From assembly GCA_902778585.1 (NCBI GenBank), contig CACYYD010000012.1:1-57333 (forward strand): a stretch of 57,333 nucleotides of DNA, written 5' to 3'. Source of the stretch: an uncultured Eubacteriales bacterium (GTDB lineage: Bacteria > Bacillota > Clostridia > Peptostreptococcales > Anaerovoracaceae). A model generated the notes under the pieces. It searched no databases and was not told where the DNA came from. It saw nothing but the letters and a program-made list of their open reading frames with translations. The stretch's first letter is position 1. Every line of letters begins with the position of its first letter. Below, in pieces: positions 24,919 to 33,113 of the stretch. The translations under genes and the position numbers were made by a program.

Positions 24919-25941
24919 ATGGTTTCGTTCGAATGCGATTATATAGCGGGAGCACATCCTGAGATACTCAGGAAACTTACCGAAACAAATATGGAGAGCC
25001 TGCCGGGCTACGGCATGGACCACTATACGGAGAGCGCGAAAGAGAAGATAAAGGCAGCCTGCGGAATGCCGGATGCCGAAGTGGAGTTCCTGGTGGGAGG
25101 AACACAGACAAACTCTGTCGTCATCTCTACGATGCTGCGCGACTGGGAAGGTGTCATCGCTGCGGACAGCGGTCACGTGAGCGTGCATGAGTCGGGCGCG
25201 GTGGAATACACAGGCCACAAGGTCCTGCAGCTGCCGGGAAAGGACGGCAAGCTTGAGGCATCCGCGGTCAGGGCTTTCCTTGAGAATTTCAATAATGATG
25301 TGACACACGACCACATGGTCTTCCCTGGCATGGTGTACATCTCGTATCCGACCGAACCGGGAACGCTTTACAGCAAAGCCGAACTTGAGGCCCTGTCTGA
25401 AGTATGCCGTGAGTACGGCCTGCCGCTGTATCTCGACGGAGCCAGACTGGGCTATGGTCTCATGAGTGATGCATGCGATCTTACCCTGAAAGATATAGCG
25501 AGGCTGACGGATGTTTTCTACATCGGCGGCACAAAGGTAGGAGCTCTCTGCGGCGAGGCTGTAGTTTTCACAAAGGGGAACAGACCGGCGCATTTCATGA
25601 CATCGGTCAAGAAGAGGGGCGCTCTGCTCGCAAAGGGCAGGCTGCTTGGCATACAGTTCGATACGCTCTTTACTGACGATCTGTATTTTAAGATCAGCCG
25701 CCATGCCATAGAAATGGCCGGACGGGTAAAGGAGATCATCAGAGAGAAGGGCTGGCAGGTGTACATGGATTCGCCTACGAACCAGCAGCTCATACTCATG
25801 ACGGAAGATGAGATGGCAGAGCTCGGAAAGTCCATTATCTTCGACCGCTGGGGAGTCTATGATGAGACCCGCACCATAGTGAGGATCGCGACAAGCTGGT
25901 CAACGACCGAAGAGGACATCGAAGCGCTCAGCAAAGCATAA
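24919..25941 (+). CDS. ltaE: low-specificity threonine aldolase
   Basis: 340-residue fold-type I PLP enzyme of the threonine aldolase / beta-eliminating lyase group. The Schiff-base lysine is in Y-I-G-G-T-K-V-G-A-L, and G-H-V-S-V-H-E-S-G-A-V-E and L-D-G-A-R-L-G-Y are the cofactor-site blocks. It cleaves L-threonine or L-allo-threonine to glycine and acetaldehyde. A strong GGAGG is seven bases before the ATG. A terminator between it and convergent copA follows. Confidence 0.9.
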   Translation: MVSFECDYIAGAHPEILRKLTETNMESLPGYGMDHYTESAKEKIKAACGMPDAEVEFLVGGTQTNSVVISTMLRDWEGVIAADSGHVSVHESGAVEYTGHKVLQLPGKDGKLEASAVRAFLENFNNDVTHDHMVFPGMVYISYPTEPGTLYSKAELEALSEVCREYGLPLYLDGARLGYGLMSDACDLTLKDIARLTDVFYIGGTKVGALCGEAVVFTKGNRPAHFMTSVKKRGALLAKGRLLGIQFDTLFTDDLYFKISRHAIEMAGRVKEIIREKGWQVYMDSPTNQQLILMTEDEMAELGKSIIFDRWGVYDETRTIVRIATSWSTTEEDIEALSKA

Positions 25942-25953
25942 GCATACGAAAAA

Positions 25954-25984
25954 GGCGCAGCCGCCGTGGCTGCGCCATCTTTAT
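25954..25984. terminator. terminator between ltaE and copA
   Basis: GGCGCAGCC (25954-25962) and GGCTGCGCC (25968-25976) form a nine-pair stem with a five-base loop. A/T-rich flanks lie on both sides. Confidence 0.75.
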
Positions 25985-26028
25985 ATTTCCTGCCTTCGGA
26001 CATGAGTCTGTCAGTGGCTGTACTCCGC

Positions 26029-26238
26029 TTATTCGATACCTAGGACCTTGTAGTCCTTTGCTTCTACAGCTTCCTTGAGAGCTGCGTCAGCTACGTCTGC
26101 CGACATCGATACTACTGCTGTACCTGCCTCGTGGCTTACCTCAGCTGCCTCAACTCCGTCAAGAGCCTCAAGAGCCTTCTTTACTGCGGCTTCGCAGTGC
26201 GTGCACATCATGCCTTCGATCTTCATTGTTTTCTGCAT
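26029..26238 (-). CDS. possible internally initiated CopZ-like copper chaperone
   Basis: Within copA, on the minus strand, GTGAGG (26247-26252) is eight bases before an in-frame ATG at 26238. Translation from it gives a 69-residue protein M-Q-K-T-M-K-I-E-G-M-M-C-T-H-C, matching the size and layout of CopZ. It is a nested, same-frame product; whether it is made is inference. Confidence 0.5.
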   Translation of the reverse strand: MQKTMKIEGMMCTHCEAAVKKALEALDGVEAAEVSHEAGTAVVSMSADVADAALKEAVEAKDYKVLGIE

Positions 26239-28614
26239 CAGATTTTCCTCACTTTCATCATTATTATTTTCAGGCGCGTCTGCTGAAGCAGCGGTCTGTG
26301 TTGGACTGTTGTTATTTCCTGCGGCTGCATTCTTCCTGTCTCCGGCATCAAAGAGGTTGAGCCTGAGAGCGTTGGTGACAACGCAGAAGCTTGAGAGGCT
26401 CATTGCCGCTGCACCCAGCATAGGGTTCAGCGCCCAGCCAAAGAGCTTTATGTAAGCACCGGCAGCGACCGGTATGCATATGGCGTTATAAAAGAATGCC
26501 CAGAAGAGATTTTCGTGGATGTTCTTCAGCGTCTTTCGTCCGAGCCTTACCGCCTTGGCCGCATCTGAAAGGCTGCTGTTTACGAGAACCACGTCTGCTG
26601 CATCGATGGCAACATCGGTTCCGGCACCGATCGCTATACCGACATTCGCTCTTGTAAGGGCCGGAGCGTCGTTGATGCCGTCGCCTACCATTGCGGTGCG
26701 GCCCTGCTCCATGAGTCCGCGAATGACTTCTTCCTTGCCGCCCGGCAGGACCTCTGCCACGACTTCATCCACTCCGACCTCGGCCGCTATAGCATCTGCG
26801 GTCTTCTTTCTGTCGCCCGTAAGCATTACGGTGCGGATGCCCATTTCCTTAAACTCCCTGATGGCATCGACACTGTCCGCTCTTACTGAGTCGGCCAGCG
26901 CGAGCACGCCCAGAAGCTTGCCGCCTTTTTCGAAATATACCGAAGTCTTGCCGGCGTTTGCGAACTCCGCACTCTCCTTGATGAGTTTCTCCATGTCCTT
27001 GTCCGGAACGCCGTTCTCCTTCATGAATGCCGCGTTTCCGCCGGCTACGCTTACTGCCTTTGAACCTTCCCATGTGAAGGCCTTGACTCCGCCGCCCGGC
27101 ACCTCGGCATAGTCGCTGATCCTCAGCGTCGTGCCTCCGGTGTAAGCGGATATGGCTTTTGCGAGAGGGTGAGTGGACCTCGACTCGACTGCCGCGGCAA
27201 CTGTCAGAAGTTCGTCTTTGGAGATCCCGTGGCAAGGGAAGACGTCCGTGACCTTAGGGTCTCCGCCGGTGATGGTGCCTGTCTTGTCCAGAGCAACTAT
27301 CTCGATGCGTCCGGTCTCCTCGAGAGCGGCTGCGGTCTTGAAGAGTATGCCGTTTCTGGCTCCGACTCCGCTTCCGACCATGATGGCAACAGGTGTTGCC
27401 AGGCCGAGCGCGCAAGGACAGCTGATGACAAGAACCGAGATCGCTCTTGCAAGAGCGAAGCCTGCGGTCTGCCCGACCGCCAGCCAGATGATCAGAGTTA
27501 CAAGCGCAATACCGATCACCACCGGCACAAATATTCCGGACACGCGGTCGGCTATCTTCGCGATAGGAGCCTTTGTGGCAGCTGCGTCACTTACCATTCT
27601 TATGATCTGGGCGAGAGTGGTATCTTCGCCGACTCTTGTAGCCCTGCAGCGGATGAAGCCCGACTGGTTGGTCGTCGCCGCGGACACGCTGTCGCCCGGC
27701 TTCTTGTCGACCGGGATCGACTCGCCAGTGAGAGCAGCTTCGTTTACTGCCGAATTTCCTTCGATTATTACTCCGTCTACCGGGATGTTCTCGCCGGGAC
27801 GCACAAGGAAGATATCATCCGTGCGCACCTCGGATATATTGACCTCGGTCTCGATACCGCCTCTTTCGACGACTGCGGTCTGCGGGGCCAGCTTCATGAG
27901 GCTCTTAAGAGCGTCGGTCGTCTTGCCCTTGGATCTGGCCTCGAGCATCTTGCCCACCGTGATGAGGGTAAGTATCATCGCCGCCGACTCAAAGTAGAAG
28001 TCGTGCATGTAAGTCATGACCGCCTCGCTGTCGCCGGCGAGCTGGGCGCCCGTCATAGCGAAGAGGACGTAGGTGCTCCAGCAGAACGAAGCGGCACTGC
28101 CCATGGCAACCAGAGTATCCATATTCGGAGCCCCATGGATGAGTCCCTTGAATCCGCTGATGAAAAACTTCTGGTTGATTACCATGACGATGGCAGCGAG
28201 TATCATCTGCACAAGACCCATCGCGATGTGATTGCCTTCAAAGAAAGAAGGGATAGGCCAGCCCCACATAATGTGGCCCATCGAGAAATACATGAGGACC
28301 AGAAGGAAGCCAAGTGACCACAGGAGGCGCCTTTTGAGCACCGGCGTTTCGTGGTCCTCAAGAGCTGCCTCGTCTGCAGCAAAGCTGCTTCCGCCTGCTT
28401 TCTGCGGCGCATCGTCCGCCTTGAGGCGTGCGCCGTAACCGGCGTCGGTGACGGCGCGGATTATGTCTTCCGGAGCAGCGTTTCCTTCAACGCCCATAGA
28501 ATTTGTAAGAAGGCTGACCGAGCAGGAGTCTACTCCCTCGACCTTCGATACAGCCTTTTCAACGCGTGCCTGACATGCGGCACAGCTCATTCCTGTAACG
28601 ATGTATTGTTCCAT
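26029..28614 (-). CDS. copA: copper-translocating P1B ATPase with N- and C-terminal HMA domains
   Basis: 861-residue CopA. An N-terminal HMA domain has G-M-S-C-A-A-C, then eight membrane helices with S-C-P-C-A-L-G as the Cu(I) site, T-G-E-S in the actuator, D-K-T-G-T for phosphorylation and G-D-G-I-N-D-A-P in the nucleotide domain. After the last helices comes a polar Asn/Ser/Ala/Glu linker (about 760-790) and a second HMA domain G-M-M-C-T-H-C at the C-terminus, an unusual place. It pumps Cu(I) out of the cell. An in-frame ATG at 26238 with its own ribosome-binding site could give this last domain separately. It is 19 bases after csoR in one minus-strand operon. Confidence 0.96.
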   Translation of the reverse strand: MEQYIVTGMSCAACQARVEKAVSKVEGVDSCSVSLLTNSMGVEGNAAPEDIIRAVTDAGYGARLKADDAPQKAGGSSFAADEAALEDHETPVLKRRLLWSLGFLLVLMYFSMGHIMWGWPIPSFFEGNHIAMGLVQMILAAIVMVINQKFFISGFKGLIHGAPNMDTLVAMGSAASFCWSTYVLFAMTGAQLAGDSEAVMTYMHDFYFESAAMILTLITVGKMLEARSKGKTTDALKSLMKLAPQTAVVERGGIETEVNISEVRTDDIFLVRPGENIPVDGVIIEGNSAVNEAALTGESIPVDKKPGDSVSAATTNQSGFIRCRATRVGEDTTLAQIIRMVSDAAATKAPIAKIADRVSGIFVPVVIGIALVTLIIWLAVGQTAGFALARAISVLVISCPCALGLATPVAIMVGSGVGARNGILFKTAAALEETGRIEIVALDKTGTITGGDPKVTDVFPCHGISKDELLTVAAAVESRSTHPLAKAISAYTGGTTLRISDYAEVPGGGVKAFTWEGSKAVSVAGGNAAFMKENGVPDKDMEKLIKESAEFANAGKTSVYFEKGGKLLGVLALADSVRADSVDAIREFKEMGIRTVMLTGDRKKTADAIAAEVGVDEVVAEVLPGGKEEVIRGLMEQGRTAMVGDGINDAPALTRANVGIAIGAGTDVAIDAADVVLVNSSLSDAAKAVRLGRKTLKNIHENLFWAFFYNAICIPVAAGAYIKLFGWALNPMLGAAAMSLSSFCVVTNALRLNLFDAGDRKNAAAGNNNSPTQTAASADAPENNNDESEENLMQKTMKIEGMMCTHCEAAVKKALEALDGVEAAEVSHEAGTAVVSMSADVADAALKEAVEAKDYKVLGIE

Positions 28615-28633
28615 TTCAGATTTCCTGCCTTAT

Positions 28634-28984
28634 TTACTTCATCATTTTCTGAAGCGTGGTGACGAGTTCTTCCACGACCTCGTCGTTTCCTTCTCTTATG
28701 TCATTCCTGACACAGGTGCGGATGTGATTCGACAGCAGCACCTTGCTGAAACTGTTGAGTGCCGAATTGACGGCAGATGTCTGGATGAGGATGTCTGGGC
28801 AGTAAGCTCCGCGCTCGACCATCGCCTTGATCCCGCGCACCTGTCCTTCGATGCGGCTCAGTCTGTTGATCAGATCCTTATATTCTTCAGGGCTGCGTTC
28901 CTTGTGCTTTTCGCTGCACGCGCAGCAGTCCTTCTTTTCGCCGGCCGCGCTGGCACCGGCTGCAGCTGTTTCGTTTTTCATCAT
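28634..28984 (-). CDS. csoR: CsoR copper-sensing repressor
   Basis: 116-residue CsoR/RcnR family repressor. The N-terminal stretch has a Cys-rich tag (D-C-C-A-C), then the conserved R-L-S-R-I-E-G-Q-V-R-G-I, A-Y-C-P-D-I-L, and L-L-S-N-H-I-R-T-C, supplying the Cys-His-Cys Cu(I) ligands. Without copper it blocks the csoR-copA promoter; two matching operator palindromes and a promoter are visible upstream (29145-29201). It is the first gene of the csoR-copA operon. Confidence 0.93.
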   Translation of the reverse strand: MMKNETAAAGASAAGEKKDCCACSEKHKERSPEEYKDLINRLSRIEGQVRGIKAMVERGAYCPDILIQTSAVNSALNSFSKVLLSNHIRTCVRNDIREGNDEVVEELVTTLQKMMK

Positions 28985-29144
28985 TATTACCTCGTTGTTT
29001 CGGAAGTCAGTCCGATATCATCCCGGCCGATTGGCCGGCTTCGTCTTTCCGATCTCGATCACGGGACCGCCCCGGCCATTTGCCAGATATAAACGGGACC
29101 TTCGGCCGTATTTATCGGGACAGTTGGATTGTCTTAAAGGAACT

Positions 29145-29163
29145 GATACCCCCTCAGGGTATC
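29145..29163 (-). promoter_or_regulatory. second CsoR operator, in the leader
   Basis: GATACCC-CCTCA-GGGTATC is a perfect 7-base inverted repeat at 29145-29163, just downstream of the predicted csoR transcript start (about 29166). Confidence 0.7.
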
Positions 29164-29172
29164 TCCAACGAC

Positions 29173-29201
29173 AATATATACCCCTGTAGGGTATATGTCA
29201 A
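29173..29201 (-). promoter_or_regulatory. csoR promoter with CsoR operator in the spacer
   Basis: On the minus strand TTGACA (29196-29201), a spacer of exactly 17 bases and TATATT (29173-29178) form the promoter. The spacer carries the palindrome TATA-CCCCTGTAGGG-TATA (29177-29195), a typical CsoR box, so the repressor would sit on the promoter itself. Confidence 0.8.
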
Positions 29202-29208
29202 TAACATC

Positions 29209-29487
29209 TGGGTGTATCTTCAGACAAAAAATCTCCGGATCTACACCCGATTCGAAGTTTTTCTGCCAAAATCGCTCATATTTGGGCCTGCGGGTGTAAC
29301 TGAGCGGTACTTCCGTCCGTCATCTACACCCGTTTTTCGAAAATGGGTGTAGATCGGGAGAAATATTCCCGGATGATACACCCGATGCCAGTTTTTTTGG
29401 GAAAATACGCTGCAAACGGCGGATGCGGGTGTATATTCCGCTGAAAAAATCTGATAGTTACACCCGCGTGGCATGTTCATACACCCG
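29209..29487. repeat. array of nine inverted TACACCCG octamers in a diverged ~135-bp tandem duplication
   Basis: Octamers TACACCC(G/A) or the reverse complement start at 29209, 29242, 29291, 29325, 29344, 29377, 29426, 29459 and 29480. The first eight pair into four inverted repeats about 41 bases long. Their spacing repeats with a period of 134-136 bases, so the region is two diverged copies of one unit plus one extra octamer. The octamers are conserved while the sequence between has drifted. It lies between the csoR promoter and the dehydratase operon, with no ORF. Confidence 0.85.
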
Positions 29488-29590
29488 CATCGCGCCGGGA
29501 GCCAATAGGAAAGCAGACGAGGGGCTCGGAAACTGTATTTTTGTGTATAGTTTCTTTTTTTGATTGTGTGAAAATACCAGTGCGTGATAA

Positions 29591-29596
29591 AATATC
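29591..29596 (+). promoter_or_regulatory. extended -10 box of dehydratase operon
   Basis: GCG-TGA-TAAAAT near 29586-29594 is an extended -10; no convincing -35 at the right distance. It would give a leader of about 75 bases before the GTG start. Confidence 0.4.
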
Positions 29597-29676
29597 TACA
29601 ATCGTGGGGTATGACCTTTTTGCATTACCCGGTGGCTTACGGCCGCCAACTTTTGAACCATGAGAGAGGGAGAAAA

Positions 29677-30870
29677 GTGAAAGATCTAAAGCACCTTATT
29701 TACTTTGAGGACCTGCTGCAGGAAGCCAATAATGAGCTTGTAGCACAGGGCCAAAAAGAGGGCATGAAGTGCATAGGTTATATGTGCGAAAACGTGCCTG
29801 AGCCTCTGCTCAATCTTCCGGGCTGCTTCTCAGCCAGACTCCGCGCACCGCGCACGGGATCGATTGACGTAGGCACCTATTATCTGACAAGCTTCCTTTG
29901 CGAATATTCGAGAGCTATCCTCGAAAGAGCTCTCGAGGGAGGCTACAACTTCCTTGATGCAGTTATCACACCTGACGGCTGCACAATGCTCAACCGCTGC
30001 GTAGAAAACATGGACGTCCTCCAGGCAATGGGTAAGGACAAGAAGGGCTTTTTCTTCGATTATATGGAGATCCCTATGAAGGCCGACTACAACGGTCTTG
30101 ACCTCTATGTTCTGCAGTGCAAGAACCACATTCTCAAGCCGCTGGCAGAGAACTACGGCATCGACACATCCGACGCCGCTATCCGCAAGGCAGTTGCTGA
30201 GCACAACAAGGTCTGCGAGCTCATCAGAGCTATCGGAGACTTCAGAAAGCTCGACAACCCGACTATCACCGGATACGAGTTCAACGTATTCTGCCTGGCA
30301 TCCTATGTTGCTCCTAAGCACCTCATCATCGATAAGCTCGAAGAGACACTTGAAGAGCTCAAGACAAGAGAACCTGACGCAAAGCCTTGGTTCAAGGCAA
30401 GAGTCGAGGTCGTAGGCTCTGAGGTCGATGACGTTGACTTCATCAAGCTCGTTGAGGACAGCGGCGCTTTCGTATGCGCTGACAGATTCTGCTACGGCTC
30501 GCTGCCTGGCAGAGATCCTATCGAACTGAATGATGAAGAGGATGCTCTTACACAGATCTGCAGACAGTACATGTACAGAGGCGAGTGCCCTCGTTACATG
30601 GACACAGCAAAGATGGACGGACGCCGCGCTTACGTAGACAAGCTCGCGAAAGAGTACAAGGCAGACGGCATCATCTATCAGCAGATGAAGTTCTGTGACC
30701 CATGGGCTTACGAGAAGATGATGGGATCACACATCCTCAGAAACAGATATGACTGGCCGGTACTTGCGGTAGACAGACCGTACACGATCGGCTCCTCCGG
30801 ACAGATGCGTACCCGTGTACAGGCGTTCATGGAGAGCATCGACATCAAGAAGATTCAGAAGGAGGACTAA
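29677..30870 (+). CDS. 2-hydroxyacyl-CoA dehydratase subunit (HgdB/BcrC-like), first of a pair
   Basis: 397-residue subunit of the 2-hydroxyacyl-CoA dehydratase / benzoyl-CoA reductase superfamily. These [4Fe-4S] enzymes remove water from 2-hydroxyacyl-CoA in amino-acid fermentation by a ketyl-radical mechanism after ATP-driven activation. Family features include the Cys-containing C-E-N-V-P-E-P-L-L start, A-V-I-T-P-D-G-C and the late D-R-P-Y segment. The GTG start is chosen because GAGGGAG precedes it; the frame is open further upstream but without support. The larger partner starts 2 bases after the stop. Codon use is highly biased, implying strong expression. The activator ATPase (HgdC type) is not in the window. 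Confidence 0.88.
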   Translation: MKDLKHLIYFEDLLQEANNELVAQGQKEGMKCIGYMCENVPEPLLNLPGCFSARLRAPRTGSIDVGTYYLTSFLCEYSRAILERALEGGYNFLDAVITPDGCTMLNRCVENMDVLQAMGKDKKGFFFDYMEIPMKADYNGLDLYVLQCKNHILKPLAENYGIDTSDAAIRKAVAEHNKVCELIRAIGDFRKLDNPTITGYEFNVFCLASYVAPKHLIIDKLEETLEELKTREPDAKPWFKARVEVVGSEVDDVDFIKLVEDSGAFVCADRFCYGSLPGRDPIELNDEEDALTQICRQYMYRGECPRYMDTAKMDGRRAYVDKLAKEYKADGIIYQQMKFCDPWAYEKMMGSHILRNRYDWPVLAVDRPYTIGSSGQMRTRVQAFMESIDIKKIQKED

Positions 30871-30872
30871 CG

Positions 30873-32471
30873 ATGGCAGTTAAGAAATTCAAAACAATGG
30901 TAAACCCTGAGAAGATCAAGGGCGATACCAGATACGGCGACCTGTATAAGCCGCATGGCAAGGTCAGAAAGCGCCGTGAGTGGAGAGGCGTCGGAGACAC
31001 TCTCTACGATTACAGCAGATGGCTGGGAATCATGCTCACACTCGGCAAATTCATGGCTAAGCCTCGCAATATCAAATTCTTCTTCAGATACCGCTGGATG
31101 GCCAACTATCTGGCAGTACCTATGATGGTAGACAGATTCACTCAGGGTCTCAGAGGCGAATACCTCAGAATGACACACGAGGAGCAGGACCTCATCATCA
31201 TCGACGTAGCTAAGCTGCTCAACACAATGGCCCGCGCTGACCGCAGAGTCGGCAACGACGAAGAGTTCTCCAAGATCAACGTACTCGTTGACGAGAACGA
31301 GATGACAGCTGTCATGATGGGATTCCCTAACCTGAAGTGCACATCCCGTGAGACTCCGTCCACATACGTATCCGTACTGCTCAACCAGCACGCTATGGAG
31401 CACTACATTGACGTTGCTCAGGAATACGGACTCCCTGGAGACGTTTGCCCGATGCCTGAGGCTGAGGCCGGCGTTTCGATCGACGACGACGCTCCTGTAT
31501 TCGGTGCCTGCGCTGTACAGTGCAACACCACATGCGACGGTTCACTCCTCGGAAACGGCGTAATCTCCGAGAGACTCGAGAAGGAAGACGGCATTCCTGT
31601 ATTCCAGCTGCCGGCTCCGCTCCGTCACAAGGAAGACGACGTACAGGACTACGCTGCTGAGGAGATCAGAAGAGCAATCGCATTCATCGAAGAGCACACA
31701 GGCCACAAGTGGGACTGGGATTACTACTTCGAATGCGCTAAGAGAGTCAACTACGCTACAAAGTGCCGTAACGAGTGGCTCGATATGAACAAGACAGACT
31801 ATCCGCAGATCTTCGGCGGAAACCTTGCTCTTTACACAGAGACTAACTACATGGCTATCTGCGGTAAGGTTCCTGAATTCGAAAGAGCTGACAGACGTCT
31901 CATGAAGCTGGCCGAGAAGGCATATAAGAAGAGAAAGATGGCTGCTCCTGAGTACCGCCACAGAGCGATCGTATGGGGCGTTCAGTCTCACTTCTATATG
32001 GACTTCCTGGTATGGCTGCTCAACTGCTGGGGCATCGTTCCTCTGACAGACATGCTTTCGTGCATCAACACGGAGATGATCGCAGACACAGATACTCCTG
32101 AGAACAGAGAGCAGGCTTACTACGACATGGCTATGCTGACAGAAGAGATGATCATGAGAAACCGTACACACGGCGGATACAAGGTGCTCCTCGACGACCT
32201 CTTCGAGTTTGTAGAGCAGTACAACGCAGACATGATCATTCTCTGGGAGCACATCACATGCAAGGCTCTGGATGGAATGCACGGACTCTTTGAGGACAGA
32301 GCAAGAGATCTCGGAATTCCTCTGATCTGGGTAGACCACCAGCTCTTCGACCCTCGTGTCATTTCGAGACAGGGCGTAAGAGACCAGGTCAACAGCTACA
32401 TGAGAACAGTCATGCAGGAAGAGCCTCTCGATCCATCACTCGAGGTTCTCGACGACGAGAATGCGTGGTAA
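30873..32471 (+). CDS. 2-hydroxyacyl-CoA dehydratase subunit, second of a pair
   Basis: 532-residue partner of the preceding subunit, from the same superfamily but longer, with an N-terminal extension of about 90 basic residues (M-A-V-K-K-F-K-T-M-V). The F-G-A-C-A-V-Q-C-N-T-T-C-D block near residue 212 carries likely Fe-S cysteines, and a late W-V-D-H-Q-L-F-D region matches the D-R/D-H type motif. GGAGG sits within the end of the first gene. Strong codon bias suggests central metabolism. The substrate acyl-CoA is not determinable here. Confidence 0.87.
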   Translation: MAVKKFKTMVNPEKIKGDTRYGDLYKPHGKVRKRREWRGVGDTLYDYSRWLGIMLTLGKFMAKPRNIKFFFRYRWMANYLAVPMMVDRFTQGLRGEYLRMTHEEQDLIIIDVAKLLNTMARADRRVGNDEEFSKINVLVDENEMTAVMMGFPNLKCTSRETPSTYVSVLLNQHAMEHYIDVAQEYGLPGDVCPMPEAEAGVSIDDDAPVFGACAVQCNTTCDGSLLGNGVISERLEKEDGIPVFQLPAPLRHKEDDVQDYAAEEIRRAIAFIEEHTGHKWDWDYYFECAKRVNYATKCRNEWLDMNKTDYPQIFGGNLALYTETNYMAICGKVPEFERADRRLMKLAEKAYKKRKMAAPEYRHRAIVWGVQSHFYMDFLVWLLNCWGIVPLTDMLSCINTEMIADTDTPENREQAYYDMAMLTEEMIMRNRTHGGYKVLLDDLFEFVEQYNADMIILWEHITCKALDGMHGLFEDRARDLGIPLIWVDHQLFDPRVISRQGVRDQVNSYMRTVMQEEPLDPSLEVLDDENAW

Positions 32472-32553
32472 AATAACAGAGGGGCAGATAATACTGTCAA
32501 CTGGAAACCTTATACAATAACAATCATTCGGACATTCACCGGAGGTTTACAAA

Positions 32554-32724
32554 ATGAAAAAGAAACTCGCGAAAGCACTGCTGTATGTTCTGACCGGAGG
32601 ACTCGCATTCTTCGTAGTCACATTCACAGTATATTTCTTCAATCTTGACATGAAGCTGACTTCTGCGATCGAGCCGTTCCTGCTCAAGTGGTACGACAGG
32701 ATCCCTAGAAACCAGCACCTGTAA
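32554..32724 (+). CDS. small membrane protein after the dehydratase pair
   Basis: 56-residue protein starting M-K-K-K-L-A-K-A-L-L with one hydrophobic helix (about residues 6-30) and a short tail ending W-Y-D-R-I-P-R-N-Q-H-L. GGAGG (32541-32545) precedes the ATG by eight bases. It follows the dehydratase by about 80 bases and is probably the last gene of that operon. No family is recognised. Confidence 0.65.
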   Translation: MKKKLAKALLYVLTGGLAFFVVTFTVYFFNLDMKLTSAIEPFLLKWYDRIPRNQHL

Positions 32725-32740
32725 AGAAAAAAGTTCAATG

Positions 32741-32761
32741 GCCCGGGTAAGATCCCGGGTC
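32741..32761 (+). terminator. hairpin after the dehydratase operon
   Basis: CCCGGG at 32742-32747 and 32754-32759 form a strong stem, but the downstream side is A-rich rather than T-rich, so it may be a weak or Rho-aided terminator. Confidence 0.35.
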
Positions 32762-32794
32762 AAAAAATTATTTCAAAAAACTTTATTTCCTACC

Positions 32795-32823
32795 TTGACA
32801 ATAGGAAATGCGGATGCTAATAT
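32795..32823 (+). promoter_or_regulatory. strong promoter of candidate small RNA
   Basis: TTGACA (32795-32800), a 17-base spacer, and TAATAT (32818-32823). The start would be near 32830. Confidence 0.75.
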
Positions 32824-32829
32824 ATGGCT

Positions 32830-32932
32830 GTAAGGAAAAGTTAGAAATAACTAACCTCACCATAATACTTTCATCCCTCTTACAATATCTACATCAACAA
32901 GCAAAATCGCTGCCTGAAGGCAGCTTTTTTGT
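32830..32932 (+). ncRNA. candidate ~100-nt small RNA
   Basis: Bounded by a consensus promoter (32795-32823) and a textbook terminator (32909-32930). No ORF of useful length lies inside; the only ATG gives six codons. A small hairpin GTTAG/CTAAC lies near 32840-32856. It could be a free small RNA or a prematurely ended leader of cysK. Confidence 0.5.
32909..32930 (+). terminator. terminator of candidate small RNA
   Basis: GCTGCC (32909-32914), loop TGAA, GGCAGC (32919-32924), then TTTTTT. Confidence 0.85.
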
Positions 32933-32950
32933 TTCTTTTTCAAAACCCTA

Positions 32951-32979
32951 TTGACTTGGTAGGAATTAAGAGCTACAAT
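32951..32979 (+). promoter_or_regulatory. cysK promoter
   Basis: TTGACT (32951-32956), a 17-base spacer, and TACAAT (32974-32979). The transcript would begin near 32986, giving a leader of about 320 bases that carries the Cys-rich leader peptide. Confidence 0.75.
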
Positions 32980-33014
32980 AGCGCCAATAAGAAAGCACTT
33001 GAAGGGTAAGGACG

Positions 33015-33113
33015 ATGAAAATGACAAATCTCCCTCTCTATAAAAACTACATCATGTGTTGTTGTCTGACGCAGAGCTCCCGGACGCGGTGTTCAGGCGG
33101 GATCTTGTCGTGA
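33015..33113 (+). CDS. Cys-rich leader peptide of cysK
   Basis: 32-residue ORF with a site (TAAGGA) seven bases before the ATG at 33015. Codons 15-17 are TGT-TGT-TGT (33057-33065), and a fourth Cys codon is at 33090-33092. It lies between the cysK promoter and an intrinsic terminator, upstream of a cysteine-synthase gene. Four Cys among 32 residues, three of them consecutive, is the pattern expected for a ribosome-stalling leader that reads Cys-tRNA supply. Confidence 0.65.
   Translation: MKMTNLPLYKNYIMCCCLTQSSRTRCSGGILS

Noticed and set aside
29209..29487. CRISPR array
   Set aside because: The repeated unit is only eight bases, alternates in orientation, and spacing is not uniform; no cas genes.
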